The notes under the pieces: generated by a model
The model's input: only the letters and a program-made list of their open reading frames with translations
The model's database searches: none
What the model was told of the DNA's origin: nothing
Shown here: positions 21,431 to 36,400 of the stretch, in pieces
Numbering within the stretch: position 1 is the stretch's first letter
How the letters are laid out: each line of letters starts with the position of its first letter
From: Acanthosoma haemorrhoidale
Lineage: Eukaryota > Arthropoda > Insecta > Hemiptera > Acanthosomatidae
DNA: 64,000 nucleotides
NCBI GenBank assembly: GCA_930367205.1
Contig: OV884015.1
Span: 104,038,509 to 104,102,508, forward strand
Reading direction: 5' to 3'
Made by a program: the position numbers and the translations under genes

Positions 21431-24400
21431 GTTAAGACGCCCCCGCCAGAAGTTTGAGGCCTTCAGTATCTTTTGCTGACGCAGTTCGGAACATAGAGCA
21501 GTCACAGGCATTGCCTACTCCTCCTCCCCAAGTTCTTCTTCCCCAGCACTCCATTCATCTCAGCAACCAGCAAACTCAATCCCATCCTCAACCACACATC
21601 TCGCATATCCCGCCACCTTCAAGCTCTTCAGATCTCACCAGCCTCTTAACCTCATTCCTAACAGAGTTCAGAACCCTAATTACCCCTCTTATTTCCCTTC
21701 TTACAAATCTTGTCTCCTACCTTATCCCCGTTAAACAAAATCCATAAGTGGATCCTTCCGACTCCTTATCCATTCTCCTTTGGAATGCGAATGGTGTTCG
21801 CACCCACACTAACGAACTGACAGCATTACTCCATGACAAAAACATCGATGTAGCTCTTATTACTGAAACAAGACTCACAAGTAAACGATCATTTACCGTT
21901 CGACAGTACCAGACTTATCGAACTGATCACCCAGATGGAAGAGCTCATGCAGGCACCGCTGTCATTGTCCATAACTCCATATCCCATCACATAGTTCCTT
22001 TGGTAGCACATGATTTCCTTCAATCCACTGCAGTGTCAATCACCACCCTCACTTTTCCCCTAACTCTAGCATCAGTGTACTGCCCTCCCAATAAATCCAT
22101 TTCCGATTCCCAATTCATCTCCTTTCTAGACTCCATAGGGCATCGTTTCCTTGTGGGTGGGGACTTTAACGCAAAGCACCAGCACTGGGGCTCAAGATCC
22201 ACAAATACACGAGGACGTGCTTTGCTGTCTGCACTCACACGGAGACATTGCTCCACTATCTCTCCTGACACAGCTACCTATTGGCCATCAGACCCCAACC
22301 GAAATCCAGATCTCCTTGACTTTTTCTTCTGCAATAGTTTAGGAACACTAAACTATTCACTCAAGCGCCTCGATGACCTCTCCTCCGACCATAGTCCCTT
22401 ATTATTAACCATTTCCCTAAATCCAATTCACAAACTGCCTCCTCCTTCATTTATTAGGGGCCCAGTTGACTGGGACCACTTCCGTCAGATTCTTACAGAC
22501 TCTGTAGACCTCAAAGTACCACTGAAAACATCCCAAGACCTAGATGATGCAGTGCATTCCTTCACTACTCTGATCCAGAGGTCGGCCTGGGAGGCATCGT
22601 CACCCCATCGTCACCTAAAAATTCACAATCAAAATCCTTTACCTCAGTATCTCAAAGACCTAATCAAATCCAAACGCCACTCCAGAACAGTGTGGCAAAG
22701 ATCCCGACATCCTGCTGATCGTCGCTCATACAATCAGTACTGCAGGCTTGTAAAGCGGCAATTGGCATCCTTCCGTTCCGATTCTTTCAATTCCTATCTC
22801 TCCTCCCTGTCTACCAGGGACAACTCCCTGTGGAATGTAACTAAGAAAATCCTAAAATATCATCCTGTTTCACACCCACTCCGTCGTGATGACGGGTCCT
22901 GGGCGGCTTCGGATGGGGATAGGTCGGAGGAATTTGCACTGCATCTTTCCCGTACTTTCACTCCTCATCTTACCCCTCAAAACAGTAATCACCGTCCAAC
23001 TGTCGAAGATTTTCTCACTTCCCCTATCCCTCTCTCACTACCACCAAAAGCCGTTAACCCCTCTGAGGTTAAATATCTTCTGAAAAAATTACCTTACCGA
23101 AAATCTCCAGGATATGATCTCCTTACTCCTCGAATCCTCCAACAACTTCCTCTTAAAGCCATAATCTTCTTAACCTATATATATAATTGCATTATCCGAA
23201 CGACGCACTTTCCTCTCCTCTGGAAACATTCCATTATTGTCCTATTCGCCAAACCCGGCAAACCACCCAATGACGCCTCATCTTACCGTCCAATTTGTCT
23301 ACTCCCTATCCTCTCAAAAATTTTTGAAAAACTCCTATTAAAACGCCTACTTCCAATCGTTGAATCCAAAAACCTTTACCCTACTCACCAGTTTGGTTTC
23401 CGCCAACGACATTCCACAGCTCAACAAGGCCTTCGCGTTGTTGATCACATATCCTCAGCCCTTGAAACCAAACAGTATTGCACTGCTGCCTTTCTGGACA
23501 TAGCTCAAGCTTTTGACAGGGTCTGGCACGCGGGTTTGCTTTACAAACTCAAAGGAAATTTACCGCAAACCCTATTCCTAATCCTACAATCCTACCTTTC
23601 AAACCGTTTCTTCCAAGTCCGCTGTGGTTTGGAATATTCTAACTACTATCCCATTAAAGCAGGAGTTCCACAGGGCAGTGTCCTGGGTCCCATCCTCTAT
23701 AATCTATACACTGCTGATGTCCCCTCTACTACCAATACCTTCTTGGCAACATTCGCAGACGACACTGCAGTCCTGTCAACCCATCCAGACCCTGATATAG
23801 CATCCCAAAACCTTCAAAAACACCTTGACGAGATCGAGTATTGGTGCAACCAATGGCTAATCAAAGTCAACGAAGGAAAATGTTCCCACATAACCTTTAC
23901 CCTCTGCCGCAAGTCCTGTCCGCCAGTCTTTTTAAATTCAATTCCTCTCCCTGTGTCTGAGACAGTACGGTATTTAGGCTTCCATCTCGACAAGAGACTG
24001 ACATGGAACCCACACACGAGACTAAAAAGACAAGAACTAAACCGACGCTTTGGACAACTGTACAGACTACTTCGAAGGACATCCCACCTCTCATTGCACT
24101 GCACCACTCATCCCTATAATCCTCCTCGGAGACTTAAACGGCAGTGGCCTCGTGACCTGCTATAAATAAGTGACAGTGGGAGTCCTGGCAATGGCCAGTA
24201 TCTCCAATCATTTCCTGAGCGTCTGTGGCTCTCGCGCTCTTGGTCAGCCTCCGCTGGCTCTTATCCAGTGATGCGGCTGAGGTAGGGGCGTGGGGGACTC
24301 CCCAAGACTCCGCTTCCTCCTTCGCATGCGAGGGAGGTGACAACCATGTGGACTTGGGGGGCCTCTGGGCTGTTTGTAAATATTGTATGAATGAGCGAGT

Positions 24401-27400
24401 GAATGATTAATTGTAAATACGGTATGAATGATGACACTTATCTCAATTACTCATTGCCTAAGGCAGATTGTAATTCTATCTTAATAAATTGATGTTTTCT
24501 CTCTCAAATTGTTAAGAAATCCATTTACAGTAACCAGTCTGGTAAACAAATATCTCGTGATATAATTTATTACGTTTCCATGTCCTAAATAGTTTACATA
24601 TATACCTAATTTATATTTAATTTGATATTTCATGAAATAAAATTTAATTCGCAGCAGTATGAATAAAATAGCGAGAATACTGATTCTTGAATAAACCAAT
24701 AGGAGTATCATTTTTGCCAATAATGGCCATAATGATATGCTATACTTTATTATTTATTTACCATATAATTAATTTATAAACATTTTTTCGATCGCATTAT
24801 TTAAATAAAGTTGATTATATTCTTCAATAAATTTTAACAGAACAAGAACAAATGTACAGAAACAGTGAGATACAAAACTGGGTACAGTCAGGTCTTTCCA
24901 GCACACACTTACTTGGAATTGATACTCACCGACCCCATTGTAATGAAGGTAAGTTTGAATTGCATTGTTCTCCACCAGCTTGGATAGTTTAAGAGCCATG
25001 AAACCTTTGTACGTGTTTATGTCTAGAGAACACGATTAGTAGTTTGAACGAGATTGATTTAATTTTGTAGCATCGCGATATGATAATGCATAATAATAAT
25101 CGAATCAATTTAATGTTTCAGGACGTAGGTTGTAGTGCTTCAAACTGGCTTCTCTATGATGCTTACAATCAAGAAAAATCACCGGATGAGCAAGAAGGTA
25201 ACATAGAGATGTTACAAAAATTGGTAAAGCTACCCTCAGATCGACTAGTTCATTTTGAACCTTCACAATAATGTGGATTGTGCAGCAATACCCTTCTTAA
25301 ATATTTTCCAATAACACTTTGTTGAAGATTTTCCATTGTTTAACAACGATAACAGCGCACAAAGAAATATTTCTATATATAATATGTAGCGGTAGTCAAT
25401 CATATTTGATTGTATGATTAGTTCTGTTTGATGCGTTACTACGCTATCTAACCTCTGTTTATTTATTATTTATAAATATTAATCAAAGGATAACATTAAC
25501 ATTTGAGGAGTGTTAATACTAATAATAATAATGAATTGATTTAAAATGATTGTGCTCAATTTAACATTGAAAACAGAGTAATAATTAACTTATGGGATCA
25601 CAAATGAACCGGTTTGACATCGATCGAGTAAACCAATTACAGCTTATCTACAATAGACGTATTACAATTAATAAGTATTAACTCATGATTGATACTTGTA
25701 TTGTATTGTACATAATTACTTACTGACTAACTTGTCAGTTGAATGAATGGTTTCGTGTAAAAAGGCTATCAGTCACATTTTTATCGTGAATGGGATCTCG
25801 ATTGTTTTCGTGTCATGGAGGCACAGTACTCTTTTTCGTTTTTATTATGCATGTTTTAGTTACGTTTTTCCTACTGCTAAATACTTCCACCATTAAATAC
25901 ATTACCAAAATTATTGCAGTGTATACACCCATACATGTAAAGGTCTCAATGACGACAATGTTATAATTTGTGATTCTGAACAATAATGTGAATTATGTTA
26001 ATAATAAACTTTACAAAAAACAAAAAACAAGACTTTTTCATGAAAGAAGGGAAGAGTTTTATGTTAGAGAGTTTTATGTGGAGTGACGGAGTCCAGGCTT
26101 TTTAAAAATTAGCCAAAACTCGCTGTAGCGTCACTTCTTATAAACCGATTACATAAATACAACATAATGTTCTGTTTAAATGGAATTGTTAATTGTCTTC
26201 ATAACCCATTATGGGATGTCCAATTTTTTTCTGATTTCCCAAAATTTGCCACGATTAGATTTCTTACTAACTAATGACTGGTGACATTGTTAAGTCAAGC
26301 CATGCGGTTATACTATGTAATAATATTATATATAAAATTCCTTTATTGTGCTAAAATTACAATATGCCTTGCTAGGCAATAAGATATACGATCATTCATA
26401 CCATATTTACATTTCATCATTCACTCGCTCATTCATTCAGGACATGATTGGAGAAACTGGCCATTGCCAGGACTCCCACTGTCACTTGATTATAGCAGGT
26501 CACGAGGCCACTGCCGTTTCAGTCTCCGAGGAGGATTATAGGGATGAGTGACGCAGTGCAGTGACTGTGCTACAGGATTAGGGTGGTAAACTATGTAATA
26601 ATAAAATACCTAGCCAGCCTACCTGGTCCGTGATCGTCTTGTGAAAAGCTGCCGGGATTAGCCGAGTCTGTGCCTTCTCAGCTGTTCGAATATTCTATTA
26701 GTGTTGCAAAGAAGGGTGTCATTGTAGTAGTGTAACATTTACCCAAAGGCAGCCATCATGAAATCTGTTTGGAGACCACTCACAATAAGTGTGTTCTGCC
26801 GGAAACAATCTAGTCCACTGCTACAATAATATATTACTATTATAGTAATAGTGTCGGGGGCACCCACCGGTGGAGGTCTCGTCGACCCATCCCCTCTCCG
26901 GAGGGCGTCAGAAAGATATAAATAAATCTCTTGTCTTCGACCTTTGCTGGGGACCTATTCTTATATTATATTATTCTTATCCTGTGTGAACCGGTAGAGA
27001 CAGACTGGAACGTTGGGTGAGAAGCTACTAGGTAGATTTTGTAGGGCCCAGGAGATCGCCGTTCACATGGAAGCGATCCCTTCCTAGGATGTGCTACTTT
27101 TAGCGGTACAAACTAGGAAGGTGTGGGGGTCTGACAAACCCGGACTAAAACATAGCAAGGGTAGGAAAGAGAGGTGCAGAGGTAGTTAAATAAGAAAGCC
27201 ATGGTTCGAGTAGAGCAGCAGGTGCCAGCGCAGAGAGAGAAAGAGAGAGAGGAGTGTTTAAGTGTCCCCCTATCTCTTTAGTGACGCTGAAGATTTATTG
27301 ATAAAATATAAAAAGGTAGGTGGGTGTTTTCTGGTCCACGAAGAGGGTAACTTCTATTTATTTGTGGAGAAGTAATTGGCACAGTAACAGTAGCTGCAAG

Positions 27401-30400
27401 TAAATAGAAACTTTAGTATCTAGTAATAGAAACTATGTGCTCCGTCTGCCGCCCCTGCGCTTAATAACGGATCAATCACTTCAGCCACTCAGGACTAAGA
27501 CAATGATCTTCATCTCCTGTAGGTATGTGGAAAATATTCTATGTCATATTCGAGTTATTTCAATAAAATAAATAAAACTCACTTTAAATAATGAACAAAA
27601 TGTCCATTAACCGAGTTTTGTATATTGTCTTTCGAAGCCACTCAAATATCTGGAGTATTTGCCTTCAAAATATATATTTTTCATAAAAAGTATTTGAACA
27701 GGTTATCATGTAAGTTAATATGAGTAAGTATGGATTGGTTTGTTATGTTTAATGCCAAAAACATTCTCATATACATGTCCTTATGTGTCAGATCATTGGT
27801 ATTTGCTCTGCCTAGTCGTTTGAAAAATCCTACCAAATCGATATTAACAATCGATAATATTACAGCAGGGACTCTAGCCGGAGGAGAAGAAAACTGCAAA
27901 CTCAGAAACGGAGTTGATAAGATATTTTCTGAAGGGTCGCTGAAGAGTTTCCAACAAGCGGCCATGATCACTTGTCGTGTCCTATCGTCCAATACTTACC
28001 AGTCTCAGCAGATCCAATTTTCCAAGAAGCACCAACCCAGTAAGCAAGTATTTATAATAAGTAAAACTCCTCAAAGATTAGTAAGAATATTTCCAATAAA
28101 GTTACTTATTTTCATTTCTTGCCTTGCACATATTACTCTAATGTATATGCAAATTTAACTACCATCAGTATATCATTATTTGTATAGAAGTATTTTACAA
28201 CATTTTATAACAATTAAATAGTGATAATAAAAATAAATAAACAGAACATTGTTTGCGTTTATAGTATAGTTGATAGAAGATCGCAACATCTGTTGATAAG
28301 TTCTTTTATTTTCCTTTTACATTGGTAGTACATTTTGCCAATTTTTCAAATTCTTTAACGAACCGGGGAGTACCCGGCAGTGGCCGTTACTGTGTCTAGT
28401 ACAATGGTAACATAAAGGACAAAGTTATCAATCCAATCAGTTGATAGCGATACACAAATAGCAATTATCTATTGGTGGCTTCGTAGTTTGAAAAGCTTTG
28501 TTCAGAAGATTGACACTTTGATTAGTTTAAACTTCCATCATTTTAATCAGGATCCATCACTTGATTGACCTCTGAAGGTCTGTGATGGAAGCTTTAATGA
28601 TCTCTCAGAGTCACGTAGGATTAGGCTGTCATCGGCTAACATAGAAAGGGTCGCTATTGGTAAGGGGAGATGGGAGCAGAATAACCTAAATAGTAGAGGG
28701 CTTAAATTTTGCTAAATCGACTGTTTGCTGTAACAAACAACGAGTCAATGCTATAGCATAGTATACAATACTGTAAAATAGGTTATAATAGCCAGAATAT
28801 GCCAGATGGTGCCTAATGTAGATTTTATATCCAGGAAATCTCCATTTGTTGGTCTATGGACAACTTTTGACGTTAAATTGGTTGCGTTGGAATTATGTCC
28901 TTGTTATTCGCCAAACAGCAAATACTACAAATAGTTTTAGGTAAAAGGCACTAAGATATAATAACAGTTGTTCTTTTTGTTTACAGGTCGTAGTATCGCG
29001 TACAAAATGGAACTGTTATGGACTTTAGCCGGACCGAAATTGGGCACTGTCCAACACATATGTCTGAACCCTAGCAACAGTGTAAGTACTCCACAGATTT
29101 ATGGAATGACTGTTGTATCTCAATGTATCATCTTGATTTGTGAAGTATGCGAAATAGGCACAGAAAATGGAAACCCCTTCCTGTCATAATAAAGTTGCTA
29201 TTGTAGAAGAACGCTATTTCTAATAAATTTATCTTTATATTGATTTAGCTGAAACATTTTGTTGTCCTATCCCGTAGAAAGTTATTGGAGTCGGTTACGG
29301 TGAAAGAGAAGGTCCAGGTACCCTGAAGATATGGCACGTCAAAAACCCGGAGACTGCAGAACGAGAGATCTCGACAAAGAGGGCAGTAACTTGCCTTCAG
29401 TTCTCGAAGACTCAACCACGCTTGTTGGCAGCAACTACCAAGGATGGCTCAGTCCTGCTCATCGACATTACCAGCTACTGTACCATCCATTCAGTAGTCA
29501 ATGAGTAAGTTGTACAATGACTAATCAGCTACGTATTATGCAATGACTAACCAGGTACATATTATACAATGACTATCCCTGTACATATTATACAATGACT
29601 AACCAGGTACATATTATACAATGACTAACCAGGTACATATTATACAATGACTATCCCTGTACATATTATACAATGACTATCCCTGTACATATTATACAAT
29701 GACTAACCAGGTACATATTATACAATGACTATCCCTGTACATATTATACAATGACTAACCCGGTACATATTATACAATGACTAACCATGTACATATTATA
29801 CAATGACTAACCAGGTACATATTATACAATGACTATCCCTGTACATATTATACAATGACTAACCAGGTACATATTATACAATGACTATCCCTATACATAT
29901 TATACAATGACTATCCCTGTACATATTATACAATGACTAACCAGGTACATATTATACAATGACTATCCCTGTACATATTATACAATGACTAACCCGGTAC
30001 ATATTATACAATGACTAACCATGTACATATTATACAATGACTATCCCTGTACATATTATACAATGACTAACCCGGTACATATTATACAATGAATAACTAG
30101 GTACATATATGCAATGACTAACCGGGTACATATATACAATGACTATTCATTTACATATTATACAATGACTAACCAGGTACATATTATACAATGACTATCC
30201 CTGTACATATTATACAATGACTAACCCGGTACATATTATACAATGACTAACCAGGTACATATTATACAATGACTATCCCTATACATATTATACAATGACT
30301 ATCCCTGTACATATTATACAATGACTAACCAGGTACATATTATACAATGACTATCCCTGTACATATTATACAATGACTAACCCGGTACATATTATACAAT

Positions 30401-33400
30401 GACTAACCATGTACATATTATACAATGACTATCCCTGTACATATTATACAATGACTAACCCGGTACATATTATACAATGACTAACCATGTACATATTATA
30501 CAATGACTAACCAGGTACATATTATACTTTGACTAACCATGTACATATTATACAATGACTAACCAGGTACATATTATACAATGACTATCCCTGTACATAT
30601 TATACAATGACTAACCCGGTACATATTATACAATGACTATCCCTGTACATATTATACAATGACTAACCAGGTACATATTATACAATGACTACCTCGGCAC
30701 TTATTATACAATGACTAACTAGGTACATATTATACAATGACTAACAGAGTACATATTATAAAATGACTAACAGGGTACATATATACAATGACTAACCAGG
30801 TACATATTATACAATGACTAACCGGGTACATATTATACAATGACTAACTAGGTACATATATACAATGACTATTCATTTACATGTTATACAATGACTATTC
30901 ATTTACATATTATACAATGACTAACCAGGTACATATTATACAATGACAATCCCTGTACATATTATAAAATGACTAACCAGGTACATATTATACAATGACT
31001 ACCTCGGCACTTATTATACAATGACTAACTAGGTACATATTATACAATGACTAACAGAGTACATATTATACAATGACTATTCATTTACATGTTATACAAT
31101 GACTATTCATTTACATATTATACAATGAATAACTAGGTACATATATGCAAGGACTAACCGGGTACATATATACAATGACTAACCAGGTACATATTATACA
31201 ATGACTAACCGGGTACATATTATACAATGACTAACCAGGTACATATTATACAATGACTAACCGGGTACATATTATACAATGAATAACTAGGTACATACAT
31301 GCAATGAATAACCGGGTACATATATACAATGACTATTCATTTACATATTATACAATGACTAACCAGGTACATATTATACAATGACTAACCCGGTACATAT
31401 TATACAATGACTAACCGGGTACATATTATACAATGAATAACTAGGTACATATATGCAATGACTAACCGGGTACATATATACAATGACTATTCATTTACAT
31501 ATTATACAATGACTAACCCGGTACATATTATATGAACCCACAATGTTGCTACTTTATTATTATTTATTATTAAAACATGATGCAATTTGCTAGAGCACTT
31601 CACTTAGTTGATAAGGACTAAAACTGACCTATGTTATCTGTGGCTACAGGGAATATGTGGATAAGACGGATTAACCTCAAAACGCAACAAGTTTGACGAG
31701 CCTTTGTTTGCCAATACAGAAACGAGGATACAAATATTTTATTCACAATTTGATTCATAATTAAATTTGTTGCAAAATTAATATTACATGTTCCGGTATC
31801 CATGCTGTAGATATTGTCCCCTGCACGGTGGCAGTACAGCAGGGCAGACGACTAAATGTCATGACTACGAGTTATAGAGAGAGAGGGGTGAAGTGTAATT
31901 TTGAGTTGAGTATATAGTAAAATTGAGAAATTAAAGAGTTTGTGGAGAAAGAACAATATTTGAAATAAAGGCTTTAAATGTTGTTTATATCGTTTACAGA
32001 GAAACGATATTCATTGGATAAATACCTAGAACAACTGATTATCCAGATAAATAAAGTCATATTATAAATATTTACAAATTACATAATAATAAATAAAAAT
32101 GTTTACAAGTTAATAATACTATTTTTAATATAGTAAAAATATTTAAAACTTAAAAAGTATTTAAGTTAAGGGTAATTTAAGTTAACTTACCACTTAAATT
32201 TATCAGCAGATTTGGGTAGATCATATATGAATGTATTTTTTGAGTGATTGTGTTTTGACATGGCCGGTGTAAACTAATATCCGAATTAGTGTATTTAAAG
32301 AAGCTATTGTTTTTAATGATTTTGAGTGCGTTTAGTCCCTAATAGTGCGAAAAGTATTAATTTTTTTCACACATAATTTTCAACTTCAAAAATATATGTT
32401 TTTAGGCTCACCTATTTGTGCTTAAAAGTGCATAAGTTAGCTCCGGCCATGTTAAAATTGTTATTTTAATTGCTAGTTGGGTAAATATTAAGTAAGGTAT
32501 TACTGGCAGTGATTTGAAAAAACAAGAAAGCCAAAAACCTTTTTTTGTTTTGCTTGCGTGAGTAAGTAATTGTAGAAGATTGTTTAAAATTTATACCAAT
32601 GTTGCATAAATACTGCCATGTAAACAAACGATTGTTTCGTACGAGTTCACAGACGTACCTCTCGTCTTTGGGCTATGATTATTATTTTCGAATTTAAATA
32701 AAAATAACAATTCTATGTTAGCCAATAACTAAGTATAATTAAAAAGAATACATATTGTTATTTTTTTTATTAAATTTTAAATTTAACTTATTATCTGAGG
32801 TTTTAGGTTCTGTTAATAAAGGAATAACTCTGGCAAAAAGAGAAATTTAATATTACAAAAACTTTCTTAAATTAATTATATAAGTACGTATTTACGAATT
32901 TGCTTCCTCTTCTTCTTCAATCAAAATCAATCCTTCTTCTTGGCGTGAAACTTCTCTTCCGTTCTGCTTTAAGCCCAATAACTATTAACTAAAATAATTT
33001 TTTTATTTTTTACTACTCTCAATATCTTTACATAACATGTCTCACGGGCTGATCCAAACTAGAGATACGCTAACGCGGTGTTCCCAGCAGAACAACAACA
33101 GCCATCTTGTTTTTCATAACCTTCACTCCTTTGTTTTGATCGCCTTCTTGATACACGGTTCGATTAAACCTTTTTATTTCAAATTCTTGATAAATAAATT
33201 TTACAATATCAAATATAATACAATATATTATAGAATTACCTTTGACATATTATTGTTCTGACCCGTAGAGAAGAGCTGAGCCCTTATCCGGAGCCTCTGT
33301 GGGCACTGACATGGGTCGTAATGGACGAAGGAGAACGCCTGCTGACGGTGGGAGAGACCGGGCTTCTCTGGATGTGGGACCCTATCAACAAGCAGCACCA

Positions 33401-36400
33401 CAAGCGTGAGTCGCAAATGAGCATTTGATGGTGAGGCATTCGATCCTCGGAATCGCTAGTTAGGTTGTTATTTATTATCGTATCTTAGACTAATCTACAA
33501 GTCTCTGGCCCATTCCGTACTAGTCTTGATCTAGGTCACTGAAAGCACTTCATGAATGCAATTAATTACCATTCTCTTTGTCCCTGATGTCCACTAGAGG
33601 TATCTAAAACTAATTCTAGATTAAATTGCAGAAATAGCGAGATTAAGCTTCATCGCGGGACCGGACCCAGAAATGAACGTCAAATTCCAGAAAGTGCTGG
33701 AGGAATGTCTAGACAGTGACAGTGAGGAAGAGACTGGGAATGAAGATTACTTCCTGGAAGTACCATACATCGGCTTGTCCATCTGCATCGGTGAACCTCA
33801 CAAGATCTTTGTGACTACGGACGTTGGCTGCGTATTGTGTGTCAGTACATACTTTATATATGCATCCTATATATATGTAACAGCCCTGTGGAGTAGCTAG
33901 GTAACTATGTGTCGATATTTTTAACCGAAATGACGGAAATAAAAATATACTAAGATAAATTTACAAACTATAATTCATATATTTTTTTTAACCCTGTTCT
34001 ACCAACTACTTCACCACGAATAAATAGAAGTTACCCTCTTCGAAGGGCCAGAAAACACCAACCTACCTTTCCGAAGGATTCAATAAATCTTCGGCACCCG
34101 TATAGAGGACAGGGAGGACTAGTTCACGATCCCAAACGGCCGGAGCCCACTAGGGCTCTGATATAGCACGGCCTCTGACCTGCCTATATAAGGCCGAATT
34201 CGGAGCTTTTTTCATTCACTCGACACTTGAAATGAACACTGCTCTCCCTCTCTCTCTCTCTCACTCTCTTTGTCTCTCTCTCTTTCTCTCTCTCTATGCA
34301 CTAACGCTTGTAGCTGCACCTCTATATCCTAACCTAGCTATCTTTAGACCGGCCTTGTCATACCCCACGCCTTTCTAGTGGGATTCTCTGGCTTCGTCTC
34401 TCTAAAACTAGCACATCCTTGGAAGGGATCCCTCCCAAGCAGACGACGGTCTCTGGGGCATTACAAAATGTATCTGGTAGCCTCTCTCCGGTTCACACTC
34501 GCCTTTGGGATCCGGACGGTTTTCGGCTACTCTCACATACCAAATGTGAACTCGTGGTTATTTGTACTAACATCACGTAAACTATCTATAAAACCTAGCC
34601 TGTACCTCTTCTCCGGAACATAGTGTACTACCGGGGCACATATTTTAAGATCTTATGGAGTCAGATCAATAAAAAAAATACGAATTGAGCTACCCGCCGA
34701 CTAGGCCGCCAGCAAAGGTCAAATACCATAGGTTTATTCATTTATCTATTTCTGACGCCCGTCTCTGACGAGATCTTCCCCCGGCGGGTGCCCCCGAAAA
34801 ATGTAATCATCAAAACCTTTAATAAAATAACACAAAAAGTTTTCACTATTTTAGTTCTTATAAACATTCCTTAAGTACTCGATTGCTTGCTGTAAAGAAC
34901 TGATCGTCTGAGACTGAAGCACGTGAGAGTGGCAGACGAGGGGCGTTCGTTGAAAAATCTAGATCAAAATAAAGAAAAGCTGGGTTCTCCTTATTCTCCT
35001 TAAGAGGTCTTCCTATGGAAAATAAACTAATATTTTTGTCATCACGTTCCAGGTGAACACTAGAAAAGCAGGGAACGCCTGGGAAAAATTGGGCGGGCAC
35101 AAACTTGCTGTATTCGGAATGGCACACTCCCCGTACATCGCCTCCGTGTACTTGACACACTCCGCCGACGCAGAGGTCTGCATCTGGATGCACGGCATCA
35201 AAGAGCCTCTAGTCCACCTTCGGGTCTCTGACCTCAGCCTGGTGAGTGATCCATTGGCTCTTGACCAGATTGGTAACAAGTCGTCATTCACTAGTTATTT
35301 TTACAAATGTTACAGTTTAGCATCGACAGTGCAGCTTGGTCTCCCAGCCATAGCTCTATAATCGCCAGTGCTTCCAGTGATATGGTCTGCATCTGGGACA
35401 TCAGCAGGAAAACGGATTGTCCAATGGCCACTCTCACCGGAAGACATTACACATTCGTCTGCTTCTCGGAGTCGGGGACGGTGAGGAACTAAAATTGTAT
35501 TTTTATCTTATCTTAGTACGGTTAGGCGTCACAGAGCCTTTAAATGCGCCTAGTTTTATAAAAGTTAATGTATTTGTTTTAAAGGGCATTTCAAGCAGTA
35601 GGATCAAAATGACAACTCATCAAAATTTCATTCATCACCGTAGAAACCTTTAGAAGTTGAAATAATCTCTTCGACAGAGTACAGCCCTCGTTTAGCAATT
35701 ATCCGAAGTCTGTGATATCCAAGACATTCGCTGATAATGTATACAAAAGAATGTTTTAGTGATGTATGTCTGTAAATGATTGGGTACAGTAATCACACCT
35801 TGATCATTTTCTCCTAGTTTTTTCATTGTGCTGCTTGTGGAGGTCAATCGTGTGGTCATAACATTCACAATGATAACTAAATTACATTTGTCGTTAGTAA
35901 GGTGACCGGTTTTTTTTTTTAATTTATTTCAAACAACCTGGAAATTTTTAATAACTACTGAATAGCATTCTGTACGTCAATTTTTCCTTGATTGCCCTCG
36001 AATCAGTATTCGCATTAGCCATCGCAAAGAGATTACATAAGCCAACCGTGTTTAAATAAATCACCACTTTACAATTTGAATAATACATAAATACATAAAA
36101 ATACTGTACTAATTTTGCAAATATCAGCAAAAAATTTGATATGATTGTAGAAACGACTTAGACTTTTAAGATCTACGTATTTAAGAATCAATTGTAGTAA
36201 TAATGGATATGACCTATATTTTTAATTTATCTTGAAGGTATTAAAAACACCATACTCGGTAATTTTTAACCTTTTTAATATTCTTTAGTAACATTACGTT
36301 GTACATATTTTATTGCTTCCGACATTCAGAATTTTATGTATTTTCAAGGCATGTGAACTTTTAACGTTTTTAATCGTTAATAATTTTTTTAAGAAACTTC

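Larger units (their letters stand above)
21438..24506 (+). mobile_element. Jockey-clade LINE, 5'-truncated copy with nearly complete ORF2 (LINE-J copy D)
   Basis: Longest copy of the family, in the dynein intron between exons b and c. It keeps the end of ORF1, most of ORF2 and the 3' UTR with the terminal hairpin. AATTGTTAAGA at 21427-21437 and 24507-24517 may be its target duplication, implying 5' truncation within ORF1; this boundary is less certain than in the shorter copies. Compared with other copies about 275 bp at the end of ORF2 are missing, so the element is defective. Confidence 0.85.

Noticed and set aside
26852..27429. TAGTAATAG on both sides of LTR copy 5 as a target duplication
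   Set aside because: The 9-bp match would leave a right end that does not finish in CA, unlike the 5-bp duplications of the other copies; probably coincidental.
27792..27816. Alternative acceptors for dynein exon d at 27792 or 27816
   Set aside because: Both give the wrong phase with exon c; the acceptor before 27866 joins exactly.
29505..31530. CRISPR-like array
   Set aside because: The repeats are contiguous 26-bp units with no unique spacers, and the context is a eukaryotic intron.
34378..34623. 81-codon frame and its look-alikes at 40249 (minus) and 53695
   Set aside because: These frames lie inside LTR copies and resemble one another only because the LTRs are related.
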